Below are positions 17,143 to 25,892 of a stretch of 57,795 bases of DNA, in pieces (the first letter of the stretch is position 1; each line of letters starts with the position of its first letter). The stretch is taken from the NCBI GenBank assembly GCA_934438135.1, contig CAKSBP010000022.1:1-57795 (forward strand), written 5' to 3'. The notes below the pieces were generated by a model, which was not told where the DNA came from, did no database searches, and was given only the letters and a program-made list of their open reading frames with translations. Made by a program: the position numbers and the translations under genes. The stretch is from an uncultured Clostridium sp. GTDB lineage: Bacteria; Bacillota; Clostridia; Lachnospirales; Lachnospiraceae.

Positions 17143-20100
17143 CTATTTTATTACCTGTCCATCATAAACAGCTGCTACATCGCCTGCTGTAAAATTAGAA
17201 TAGGAAGACCAGTCAGCCTGTGCAAAACGTCCTCCAATCACAAGAGAACCACCTGTTAACTGATAATCACCTGTAAAAGATAATTCTAAATAGCCGTCAT
17301 GGAATGTTACATTTACATAAGAAGTATAGTTTACATACCAAGGTTCTTGACTTAAGGAAAGTCCAGCATTATCACACCAGAAATTCTGTTCCTTATTTCC
17401 ATCCTTTGTATAATAGAAACGAACTTTTAATTTTGTTAAATCAATTGCTTCGCTTCCTTCATTTGTAATAGTATAAGACTGCTGAATAGAACTTGTTCCA
17501 TTTGTCGTAACCTTTACAACTGGTTTTACCTTTGTAGATGGAGCTGCTGATTCAGAAGGTTTTGCTGTCTCTGCTGGTGTGGATACCGTTGGTTCTACTG
17601 TTTCCACTGGAGCAGATACCGTTGGTTCTGCCTCTTTTCCGTTTACAGTAATATTCGCTTTAAATGTATCTGTTCTTCCGTACTGAGTTACCGTTGCTTC
17701 AATCGTAGTTGTTCCTGCTTTCTCGGCATAGAAGGTTCCATTTGTAACATAACCAATAGAAGAATCTGCTACTTTGCAGCTTACCTGTGCATCATCTGCA
17801 AGATTAGCAATATTAATCTTTGCTGAATTTCCTGCATCTACAGTAATATCACTTACAACTGGTGCGTCTTTAATACCAAACTGCACATTAAAATGATTTG
17901 TAGAATCATAATAATAAATCACAATACCGCCCCATGTAAAATCATCATGTGCTTTTGTATCGAATACCATTTCTGCCGGCCAGCCTACCATCTTACAGAT
18001 ACTGTCATCTGTAATCCAGGTTCCATATAAACTTGCACCTTCTGGCATAGAAATGTACTGTGCTGGAATTTCTTTTTCGCCTGTATATAAGCAGATTTTA
18101 TCAGATGCAGCAATATTAGAAGAAATCTCTACGGCATTTTCCTGGCTGCATGTAATTTGGCTGCCTTCTTTATTCATCCAGATTGCTGTCTTCTGACCAT
18201 CCCAGAATTCTGCAATAACTTCCATCTTTCCATCTTTTACAGAAGCATCCTTTAAGATAGAAGATGCTAATTTTAATGTTCCATTTTCATAATCTGGTAT
18301 AAAATCTTTACCAAACTGTAAGTAACTGCACCATGTATGATTCTGTCCTACATTACCACTTGCCTGATATACAGCAACACGGCGTAATTTTGTTCCTTTG
18401 TAGGATACTGGAATCTGAATCGAATCTGTTGAACCAGAAGCTTCTCCATATGCTACATCACCGTATTTTACTAAACCTTCATGCCAGTCGGCACCATCTG
18501 AAAATGTAAATACTAAATCAGCAATTACACCATATTTATCCGCTTCCATCTGATTAAAGCATTTGTTAATATATGTTTTACTTAAGATGACAGTTGCACT
18601 ATCTTTATCATAGGTGTAATCTGTTCCTTCTGTCAGTCCTTCAATCCCTTTAAATGTATTTCCGTTTAAAGTAAGAGGAATAGATACATCTTCTGCTGCT
18701 TCCTCTTTGAAATATAAATCATCATGTCCTGCTGCATAAGAAGAACGTCTTGTCATGCTTGCTTCTAACATATCGCCGTTCTTTTGATTCTTCCAAGTAT
18801 AATCATAACGATCAATATAGGAACCATTATCCCACATCATCAGACAGACACCATAGCTTCTTGCTACCTGCCCCATATATTCGTCGTACTTTAATTCTTC
18901 ACCAATTTCATTACACTCTACACCAGAATCATTTCCTAGCAGTCCCCATTCACCTACTACAACACCAATTCCCTTAGAAATCAGTTCATTGTAGACAGTA
19001 TCAAAAGAAGCTTTTACACAATCTCTTGCCGTATCTTCGCCGCCATTTACACCATCATCAAAGCTTGTAGACCCTAAGTTTGCACCAAAGCAGTAAGCCC
19101 CATAGTAATGAATGGTTGCAATGATATTTTCATCATTCAGGCTGTTAATTAATTTGTATAAAGGTGTACATTCACCATCATTTGTATTATATGTAGGCAT
19201 AACAATCATTCTGGTTTTATTGTTTCCACCTGAAGTACGAATACAGTTATAAGCTGCTTTATTGATTTCATCTAATTTATCCTGTTTTGTCATAGAACCA
19301 GTATCATTATCAAAGCATGGTTCATTGATTGTTTCAAAACATACCTGATCTGGTTCATCTTTAAAGTAATCTGCAATCTGATCCCAGAACTGTGTATACA
19401 TCACATATTCTTTAGAACTCTTATTTCCGTCCCATCTGTTAAGCCAGATCCAGGAATCATGATGAATGTTAATCATAACATATAAACCATCTTCAACAGC
19501 CCAGTCAACAACTTCTTTATAACGCGCCAGCCAGTCTGTATCAATGACATATTTTCCATCTTTTTCAGAATAACGTTTGTAAACAGTCATTGGCATACGA
19601 ATACTGTCAAAACCTTTTTCCTTTACAGAATCAATTAAATCTTTTGTTACAACTGGGTTCCCCCATTCTGTTTCACCAGTATCTTTTTCATTTAAATCCG
19701 TATTTACACCATCAAAGCTGTTTCCTAAATTCCAGCCCTGTCCCATCTTTAATACATATTCCTGGGAACGTGTAGATGTCAAATCTTTCTTTGGAAGTTC
19801 CGCAGAATCTGTTGTCTCTTCTTCGCTGCTTCCAGGAATTGCACCTGTTCCACCATAGAATCCAGTTAAAGCAACAGAAACATCAGCATTATCTACATAA
19901 GTAAGATTTACACCGTATAAATCTCCTTCCTTCAGATCCTTACGAAGTTTATCCATGGAAATGTAATAAGTATATTCTCCATTCTTTTCTGTGGAAGTAT
20001 CCAGGGAAACACAGGTAGCTTCCCAGCCGGACCAGTCACTGGTATAAGGCAGGAACATAAATAAATTTGCCCAGCTGTCAATGGCAGATGTATCGGATAC

Positions 20101-20766
20101 TGTATAAGTAATTTTTAAATAATCATATGTATTTACATCAAAGAAACTCTGGATATATCCGTCATACTCTGTTCCTGTTCCACGTCCTGAATCATCGGAT
20201 GCAGAAACGCTTCCACTTAAAATGCTTGTCTCATTGGATTTGTCTTCTTCACTAGAAGATGTCTTTGTACAGGCATATAATCCGGTTAATGTATACGTAC
20301 AGCTTGTATTTTCTACATAACTGATATTAACTCCGGCCACATCACCAGAAGAAAGAGATGCCTTAATGGCTGCCATAGAAATGTAAGCACTATATACACC
20401 ATCTTTTACAGAAGAGTTACCAATTGTAATAAAGTTACTGTTCCAGCCGCCCCATGAACTTGTGTATGGCTGAAAGTTTAAAATACAGCTTGATGCAGAA
20501 AGTACACTTGCATCAGAAACGGTATATTCTACTTTTACGTAGTCTGCATTTAACGCATTTACTCCTTGAATATAACCGTCATAAGAATCTCCAGTTCCAC
20601 GAGCAGAATCGCTGGAACTGCTTGGAGTACCGCTTAAGATACTCACTTCTTTCATCCCATCGGATGATGCGGCAGCTGCCTTAACTGCTGCAGATGGTAC
20701 ATACATCGTTGTAATGACCAGTGCAAAAGCAAGGAGCATCCCTAAAACCTTTCTGAAACCTTTCAT
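17143..20766 (-). CDS. Large multimodular secreted GH5 cellulase with CBM3
   Basis: I start it at the ATG at 20766, seven bases after AGGGGG, giving 1207 residues. After a signal peptide (~30 residues) come two tandem copies of a ~130-residue beta-sandwich module (SILSG...RGTG..YDGYIQ), probably carbohydrate-binding. The GH5 catalytic domain (~330-655) shows MGQGWNLGNSFDG, the acid/base in FETINEPCFD and the nucleophile in VVVGEWGLLG. Behind it lie X2/CBM46-like segments, a region with a TWGG motif, a bacterial Ig-like domain, a Pro/Thr/Glu linker and a CBM3 (QNFWCDNAGL) very like that of the GH9 enzyme. It should attack beta-1,4-glucans outside the cell. There is no dockerin or wall anchor. 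Confidence 0.94.
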   Translation of the reverse strand: MKGFRKVLGMLLAFALVITTMYVPSAAVKAAAASSDGMKEVSILSGTPSSSSDSARGTGDSYDGYIQGVNALNADYVKVEYTVSDASVLSASSCILNFQPYTSSWGGWNSNFITIGNSSVKDGVYSAYISMAAIKASLSSGDVAGVNISYVENTSCTYTLTGLYACTKTSSSEEDKSNETSILSGSVSASDDSGRGTGTEYDGYIQSFFDVNTYDYLKITYTVSDTSAIDSWANLFMFLPYTSDWSGWEATCVSLDTSTEKNGEYTYYISMDKLRKDLKEGDLYGVNLTYVDNADVSVALTGFYGGTGAIPGSSEEETTDSAELPKKDLTSTRSQEYVLKMGQGWNLGNSFDGVNTDLNEKDTGETEWGNPVVTKDLIDSVKEKGFDSIRMPMTVYKRYSEKDGKYVIDTDWLARYKEVVDWAVEDGLYVMINIHHDSWIWLNRWDGNKSSKEYVMYTQFWDQIADYFKDEPDQVCFETINEPCFDNDTGSMTKQDKLDEINKAAYNCIRTSGGNNKTRMIVMPTYNTNDGECTPLYKLINSLNDENIIATIHYYGAYCFGANLGSTSFDDGVNGGEDTARDCVKASFDTVYNELISKGIGVVVGEWGLLGNDSGVECNEIGEELKYDEYMGQVARSYGVCLMMWDNGSYIDRYDYTWKNQKNGDMLEASMTRRSSYAAGHDDLYFKEEAAEDVSIPLTLNGNTFKGIEGLTEGTDYTYDKDSATVILSKTYINKCFNQMEADKYGVIADLVFTFSDGADWHEGLVKYGDVAYGEASGSTDSIQIPVSYKGTKLRRVAVYQASGNVGQNHTWCSYLQFGKDFIPDYENGTLKLASSILKDASVKDGKMEVIAEFWDGQKTAIWMNKEGSQITCSQENAVEISSNIAASDKICLYTGEKEIPAQYISMPEGASLYGTWITDDSICKMVGWPAEMVFDTKAHDDFTWGGIVIYYYDSTNHFNVQFGIKDAPVVSDITVDAGNSAKINIANLADDAQVSCKVADSSIGYVTNGTFYAEKAGTTTIEATVTQYGRTDTFKANITVNGKEAEPTVSAPVETVEPTVSTPAETAKPSESAAPSTKVKPVVKVTTNGTSSIQQSYTITNEGSEAIDLTKLKVRFYYTKDGNKEQNFWCDNAGLSLSQEPWYVNYTSYVNVTFHDGYLELSFTGDYQLTGGSLVIGGRFAQADWSSYSNFTAGDVAAVYDGQVIK

Positions 20767-20890
20767 TGAATTACCCCCTAAAGTAATTTTCGTGCAGCGC
20801 ACGTTTTGTCCGTCTCATACATATGTATGCAGACTTATATCTGCTAAAACAGGCAGCAAACTGAAACCACTCCGTTCACTGCCCGTCCAA
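20767..20890 (-). promoter_or_regulatory. Hairpin-rich 5' leader of the GH5 cellulase
   Basis: Four short perfect inverted repeats follow one another upstream of the start codon: GGCAG/CTGCC (20883-20879 with 20856-20852), GCAGA/TCTGC (20844-20840 with 20833-20829), CATAC/GTATG (14-bp palindrome 20816-20829) and CGTGC/GCACG (20791-20803). None has a T-run, so they look like leader structure rather than terminators. I did not match them to a known riboswitch. The rest of the gap up to 21088 is AT-rich without a gene. Confidence 0.45.
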
Positions 20891-21088
20891 CATTCTGTTT
20901 TTACCATAAATCTCATTTAGCAGAAACATTATTTTGTATATTTTCCCCGACAAATCAAACGGTATATTCTATTTATTATTATGAACTAATAATTTGTTTT
21001 TGTCCATACAATTTTTTTTAGTAAATTTGCACTATACCTTCTCTGATTTCAAGATTTTACTCACTTCATCTTCCTCAATAAAAGTAAC

Positions 21089-21143
21089 AAAAAAAGAAAC
21101 TCCCAATGAAATAAATAGATTATCTCTTATTCCGTGGAGTTTC
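21089..21143 (-). terminator. Terminator of the agr-like operon
   Basis: An 8-bp stem (GAAACTCC / GGAGTTTC) encloses a 32-nt loop and is flanked by T-runs in both directions. It lies about 40 bp past the AgrD-like stop and 320 bp before the GH5 start, so it separates the signalling operon from the cellulase gene. Confidence 0.75.
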
Positions 21144-21181
21144 TTTTTTCATAATTTAAGTGCAGTTCTTTCCAAAAATTC

Positions 21182-21319
21182 TTATTTTTTATATTTTTCA
21201 ATTAGCCTTTTTGGAAGCTTCGGCTGATACATACAATACCAGCAGCATGTTCCCATAGTGCTAATCTCTGCCACTTTTTCTGCCAGAACTGCTATTGGCT
21301 TTTCTACAAATTTTTTCAT
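21182..21319 (-). CDS. agrD: AgrD-like cyclic lactone autoinducer peptide precursor
   Basis: This 45-codon gene has a clean GGAGGTG site nine bases before its ATG. The N-terminal ~22 residues form an amphipathic helix (MKKFVEKPIAVLAEKVAEIS). Then comes the candidate signal segment TCCWYCM (24-30), followed by YQPKLPKRL, the charged C-terminal tail with spaced prolines that is conserved in AgrD precursors. By alignment with known precursors of the C-x4-(Y)(E/Q)PK.P type, the thiolactone ring would be Cys26 to Met30; Cys25 and Cys29 are extra cysteines. It follows the sensor kinase and response regulator genes on the same strand. No agrB peptidase gene is nearby. Identification is from pattern and context; the mature peptide is inferred. 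Confidence 0.85.
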   Translation of the reverse strand: MKKFVEKPIAVLAEKVAEISTMGTCCWYCMYQPKLPKRLIEKYKK

Positions 21320-21380
21320 TTTTCTTACACCTCCATCTCTTACAACAATAATTTATCTTTTGTATCTTGTAAGCGTAATT

Positions 21381-22094
21381 TTACTTCAATTGATTGACTG
21401 CTTTTTTCCAATATTTAATTCCAATATTAAAATAGGTTCCTCCTGCCACATAAACCTTTTTTCCATCTACGTACTGTATCTTATTTGTATTAATAAGCAC
21501 TCTCTGATTAATGCGGAGAAAATAAGAGGGCAGTTTTTCTTCAAGAATACGAATTGTTTCATTGGTTTCCCACACTTTATCTTTTACCATTATCCTAGTA
21601 GTTCTATGTACTTTTTCTATACTGATAATCTCAGGAACAAAGAGCTTGATTTCTGCATTATCACAGGTAATAAAAAGAAATTTATCTGCCTTTCCTGCCC
21701 TCAGTCCTTCTGCCTGTAAAATTGCCCTTTTATATACAAGGCCAAATTTTTGATTCACAATGGGTTTGGGTATATACCCAAACGCCATGATTTCCCATGC
21801 ACTGGCCCTATATTCTCCATGGCTTGTAACAAATACAATCGGAATCTCCGGCATCCCTTTCTGTAGTTCTTTTGCAATCTCAATTCCATTGTCCTCTTTT
21901 AAATCTATGTCCAAAAATGCAATATCAATACATTCTGTGGCAATCAGCTGTTTAAGTTCTTTGCTGAATCCCCTAAATTCATGAATGCATACATTTTTTT
22001 TATACTTTTTACTATACACCTGCACCAAAGCCTTACTTACTTTCAAGCTAACCTCATCATCGTCGCATAGCAGAATATGCAGTTGTTTCTCCAT
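21381..22094 (-). CDS. LytTR-family response regulator (AgrA-like)
   Basis: The 237-residue protein has a receiver domain at residues 1-125, with the acidic cluster LLCDDDE, the phospho-acceptor Asp in AFLDIDL near residue 61 and the conserved Thr/Lys positions (VFVTSH, GYIPKP). A LytTR DNA-binding domain follows (~140-237: KFLFITCDNAEIKLF, then YFLRINQRVLIN). It lies between the sensor kinase and the AgrD-like gene, the arrangement of a peptide quorum-sensing circuit, and is presumably phosphorylated by that kinase. Targets are unknown, but autoregulation and the neighbouring secreted enzymes are candidates. The ribosome-binding site is not obvious. Confidence 0.9.
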   Translation of the reverse strand: MEKQLHILLCDDDEVSLKVSKALVQVYSKKYKKNVCIHEFRGFSKELKQLIATECIDIAFLDIDLKEDNGIEIAKELQKGMPEIPIVFVTSHGEYRASAWEIMAFGYIPKPIVNQKFGLVYKRAILQAEGLRAGKADKFLFITCDNAEIKLFVPEIISIEKVHRTTRIMVKDKVWETNETIRILEEKLPSYFLRINQRVLINTNKIQYVDGKKVYVAGGTYFNIGIKYWKKAVNQLK

Positions 22095-22109
22095 GTTGTG
22101 CGGTATCGG

Positions 22110-23423
22110 TTACCGTCTTCCCCCTTTCGTGCAAATCGTACAGTTTATTTCAAAAAAGTTATCATGAAACATTGTATCCACGGTTCCTCCATTCCGCTTT
22201 ACAATTTCTTCTATAATACTGATTCCACGCCCATGGCGCGTCTTGTCTTTCTTCGTTGTCTGTAATTTTCCATCCTTATAATTGGGTTTTACAGCACTGG
22301 AATTAATACAGTTAATACGATAGCCAGAATCAATTGGAGATACCTCCAGACAGATAAACGGTTTTGTTTCGTCTGTCTCCTCTACCTGCTCTGCAGCTTC
22401 TACTGCATTTTTTAAAATATTAGAAAACAAGGAACAGGCATCTTCCGGGGGCAGAAGAAAATCTTCCACTGCAATAATATGGCTAAACTCAATTTTCTTC
22501 TTTTCCGCTTCCTGTGCAATAGCCGTTAATGCCATAGCCACAGAATCATCTTTTAAAACAAAAATATTCTCAGCGGCACCCACACTTGAAAAAACATGTT
22601 CTATATACTCCTTTAGTTTATCATATTCTCCCTTTTGCAAATACTGCTGCATCAGTCTTCCATGAAATTTCATGTCATGTCGCAAATTTTCCAGCTGATT
22701 CGTTACTGTTGCAATTTTTTTATTATATTCCAGTTCTTCCGTCACTTTTCTTAATTGTTCCTTATTTTTTGTCAGTGTATAAACAAAAATAACGCCACCA
22801 ATAATAACAACCATCTGTCCTAACAGCTGCCAGAGAAAAAGGGATAGATTGTTTCGCAGTTCTTCGAAATGGAAATATAGATTAAGCTCAATCAATCCAT
22901 AAATACCATATGCGATTACCACCATTAATACGCCTGTACTGTCAAATAGGATTTTTTTCAGTTTCTTCCTTCGAAAAATAAAGTAACATACAATACTCAA
23001 TAAAACTTTGGCAAAGCCTGTACCTACAGCACTCCAGAATCCAAGTTTCATAAACTCTTCTGCTGGCACAGATAAGCACTTTGAAAGAATAACCATGCTT
23101 AAACCTTCTGTTGCAATAATGGATAAAAGAAAAACTCCATCACTGGCAATTTTTTTGAATATCGTTCCTTGAAATAAGAGAATTGTTGTACAAAGAATAT
23201 AGACTGTCATGATAAGTAATAGAAAAGTCGACGCGTTGCTATTCATTCCCGTCAGTGAAAAATACTGCTTTACTAAGGTAATTATGTAATACCCAACCCA
23301 CACCAGAAATGCAGATTTTCTTCCTCCTCTGCCTTTCCATCCAAGGGTTTCCATACATTTCAGCCAGATATATGGTTCCATCATATATACCAGCACCATA
23401 ATTAGAACATTTAACACATTCAA
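22110..23423 (-). CDS. GHKL-type sensor histidine kinase (AgrC-like)
   Basis: This 437-residue protein begins with six or seven hydrophobic segments (~1-215), the peptide-sensing membrane domain layout of AgrC-type kinases. Next come a coiled linker and the H-box (ENLRHDMKFHGRLM, ~residue 248), and a GHKL ATPase domain with the N-box NILKNAVEAAEQ and a GRGISIIEE glycine-rich block. It starts with a TTG preceded by a GGGGGATGG site. It is the first gene of the operon, 15 bp ahead of the response regulator, behind a promoter with a 17-bp spacer. The likely ligand is the cyclic peptide from the downstream AgrD-like gene. Confidence 0.9.
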   Translation of the reverse strand: MNVLNVLIMVLVYMMEPYIWLKCMETLGWKGRGGRKSAFLVWVGYYIITLVKQYFSLTGMNSNASTFLLLIMTVYILCTTILLFQGTIFKKIASDGVFLLSIIATEGLSMVILSKCLSVPAEEFMKLGFWSAVGTGFAKVLLSIVCYFIFRRKKLKKILFDSTGVLMVVIAYGIYGLIELNLYFHFEELRNNLSLFLWQLLGQMVVIIGGVIFVYTLTKNKEQLRKVTEELEYNKKIATVTNQLENLRHDMKFHGRLMQQYLQKGEYDKLKEYIEHVFSSVGAAENIFVLKDDSVAMALTAIAQEAEKKKIEFSHIIAVEDFLLPPEDACSLFSNILKNAVEAAEQVEETDETKPFICLEVSPIDSGYRINCINSSAVKPNYKDGKLQTTKKDKTRHGRGISIIEEIVKRNGGTVDTMFHDNFFEINCTICTKGGRR

Positions 23424-23466
23424 CTATGTACCATCCCCCTATAGAATATTACTTTCTTTAATCTAC

Positions 23467-23495
23467 ATACTATCACATAATATTCCATTTTTCAA
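23467..23495 (-). promoter_or_regulatory. Promoter of the agr-like operon
   Basis: A -35 TTGAAA (23495-23490) and a -10 TAGTAT (23472-23467) are spaced by exactly 17 bp and lie about 45 bp upstream of the kinase start. I did not find a convincing pair of LytTR-binding repeats next to it. Confidence 0.65.
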
Positions 23496-23596
23496 TTAGT
23501 TTGTCATTCTTACTTTCCAGAAGATTACGTTTGGATTGGAACTGGTGTAAATCTTTTCGCTTCTGCAAACGAATCATAGAAAACGCAGAATAAAAG

Positions 23597-23630
23597 ACAA
23601 AGAAACAGAGTGAATCGTAACAATCCACTC
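23597..23630 (-). terminator. Terminator of the PL9 pectate lyase gene
   Basis: An 8-bp stem (GAGTGAAT / ATCCACTC on the plus strand, with a G-T pair) lies 44 bp after the lyase stop and is followed on the minus strand by an interrupted T-rich tract. Confidence 0.55.
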
Positions 23631-23673
23631 CGCCTCTTCATTTTATTTTATTATTATAGTAGGATAGCTTTAT

Positions 23674-25479
23674 TTAACTGAATACATTGAAGTATACAGT
23701 ACCCGGAATCTTGTCTGCATTACAGCTGTTTACGATGCTGTCTCTTGTAGAGTATGCTGTACTCTTAATTGTAGACTGTTTGCTGGAAGCTGGTGTTGTT
23801 ACACTGTAGCCGCTTGGAAGTTTATCTTTAGAAGCTCCCGCAAATCCCTGTACATTTGTCCATGTTTTAAATGTAAAAGGGGCTACTGCGTAGTTATAAC
23901 CATTTCCAAAAGAAACTGTATTTGTAAAACCTGCAGTTACTGAACTATTATTGTTATCAAAACCTTTGTTTTTATGGTCAAAGGATACACAGTTCTTTAC
24001 TGTTCTTACACAGCTGCTTGTTGTATTAATAGAACCAAATTTAAAACCATTTGGATTTCCTTCATAGCTGCTTCCTGCCCATGCAGAAACTGTCATTGTA
24101 CCAGTATAGGTTCCAATAAAGCTGCTGGTTGGAAGCGTAAATTTTCTGTTTTTGTAATTTGATGCAAAGTTAGAATCTTTTTCTGTAATTAACTCTACTA
24201 AGAATAAATCCGTATCTAATGCTTTTCCATTGTCATAATCATATTTTCCTGTGAATACATCTGGATTCCCATTGTTCCAGCATGCACACCATTCATAACT
24301 TAAATCTTTTGTAAGTCCATCTGTTTTATCATAAGAATCCCATCCGTCGTCTGAGTTATCCCATGCATAACATCCATAAAATGTATTGCCTGTTGCAGCG
24401 TTAAGTTTTGGTGCAAATCCATCTGCATTTCCGCCGATTGTATAAACATCACAGTTACGGTAGCTGTATACAAATTTCATTGTATTATAGCCTGCACCAC
24501 CTGTAATCTGGACACCTGCATCATTGTTATATCTTACGATACAGTTTTGTACAGTATTGTAATTTGCTCCGCTTCCTTTAATTTGAATTCCATTATCTGG
24601 TGCTTTCTGAATAATTAAATCTTTGATTGTATATCTGCTTCCTGTAATACGGATACCAACCTGACTGTCAGAAGTGGCTTTTCCAATGTATCTGCTTCTA
24701 AAACTTGAGAAATCAAGGATTGGATAAGTTCCATCACTATTTTTTACACCTACGATAGATACATTTGCATTAGATGCACTTAATGCTAACTGTGCAGAAC
24801 ATGCAATTTTTGTGCCTTTTACATAAATTGTACCGCCGCCTGCTTTCTGTGCTGCTGCTACGGCAGATACTAATGCAGAGTAAGAAGTTACTGTTATTCC
24901 ATTCGATGTATCTGTAGTGCTTGAACCTGTAGAACCACCGGATGCTGCATTCTGGCTGTCCACCTGAATTTTATAAAGGCTGATTCCACTGTTCGTGGAA
25001 TATAAATAAACATATCCAGCCGAACCAGAATAATTGTATGTTCCCTGTGCTGCTACTGTTCCAGCTGTAATTGTTCCAATCTGTGTTCCAGCTGCATTTG
25101 CTACTGCTAATGTACGTGCACTTGTTCCTGTGCTTCGACAGATTACTTTAATCGTATCTGTTCCGCTGACTGGAATCTTTACTGCACGATAACTTGTAGA
25201 ACCAGTTCCCCCTAAAGCCAATGCGTATGTATATGCTGTTTCGCTGACTGTCCGGCTGTCTGCCTGTACGCTCATTGTTTTAGAGTTGTTTGCAAGTAAT
25301 GTAAGATTGTTTACTGTTACATTAGATGAAATCGTACCTAAATTATTAAATCCTGTATCTTTAAAATTCCATGATGTGCTTGTGGCTGCACGAGCTGTGA
25401 TTGGTATTCCACAAAGTACACTGACTACCATTGCAAAACTTAGTATAACGCTTAATATCTTCTCTCTTAAATTTTTCAT
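23674..25479 (-). CDS. Secreted pectate lyase, family PL9
   Basis: I start at the ATG at 25479, eight bases after GGGGG, giving 601 residues. Residues 1-32 are a signal peptide ending ARA. A beta-sandwich module of ~150 residues follows (SWNFKDTGFNNLGTISS), then a Gly/Ser/Thr linker and the right-handed parallel beta-helix (~190-600). The PL9 signature is seen in GGNADGFAPKL and NSDDGWDSYDKTDG, which supply the calcium-binding Asp and catalytic Lys. It cleaves polygalacturonate by beta-elimination outside the cell, without a wall anchor. It is monocistronic, with its own promoter and terminator, and sits beside the agr-like operon. Confidence 0.9.
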   Translation of the reverse strand: MKNLREKILSVILSFAMVVSVLCGIPITARAATSTSWNFKDTGFNNLGTISSNVTVNNLTLLANNSKTMSVQADSRTVSETAYTYALALGGTGSTSYRAVKIPVSGTDTIKVICRSTGTSARTLAVANAAGTQIGTITAGTVAAQGTYNYSGSAGYVYLYSTNSGISLYKIQVDSQNAASGGSTGSSTTDTSNGITVTSYSALVSAVAAAQKAGGGTIYVKGTKIACSAQLALSASNANVSIVGVKNSDGTYPILDFSSFRSRYIGKATSDSQVGIRITGSRYTIKDLIIQKAPDNGIQIKGSGANYNTVQNCIVRYNNDAGVQITGGAGYNTMKFVYSYRNCDVYTIGGNADGFAPKLNAATGNTFYGCYAWDNSDDGWDSYDKTDGLTKDLSYEWCACWNNGNPDVFTGKYDYDNGKALDTDLFLVELITEKDSNFASNYKNRKFTLPTSSFIGTYTGTMTVSAWAGSSYEGNPNGFKFGSINTTSSCVRTVKNCVSFDHKNKGFDNNNSSVTAGFTNTVSFGNGYNYAVAPFTFKTWTNVQGFAGASKDKLPSGYSVTTPASSKQSTIKSTAYSTRDSIVNSCNADKIPGTVYFNVFS

Positions 25480-25514
25480 ATGCAATACCCCCAACAAGTA
25501 TTTTTGATAGCTTT

Positions 25515-25543
25515 ATTATACTGTAAGGGGTTCCATACGTAAA
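25515..25543 (-). promoter_or_regulatory. Predicted pectate lyase promoter
   Basis: A consensus -10 (TATAAT, 25520-25515) follows a 4/6 -35 (TTTACG, 25543-25538) after 17 bp, 36 bp upstream of the start codon. From 25544 to 25892 I see no gene or clear RNA structure. Confidence 0.55.
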
Positions 25544-25892
25544 TGGACATTCAGCCGAAAAAAGCAAATATAATTGTGCATTATGTATATTGACGTTGAC
25601 AATTTGTTCTTTTATTGATCGTTTTTACTAGTGAATTCGTTAAAAAACTATCAATATACCCTACACTTCGATTAAAATCCCGTAATAAAGATATAAATCA
25701 GGCGAACTTTTTCTTAGCTTAATACTTGTTTTCCTGTCAAAAAAAGCAGTTTCATTATGAACTATTTCGGTTTTCTGCCTAAAAAGTGCAATACAGTCTG
25801 ACACTTTTCCTATAAATTCTGCCATCCTGTATCACTTGTATCCTGTTTGTATATTTTCTGCGTTTGCATTTTGCAATAGTATCTCATTTTTA

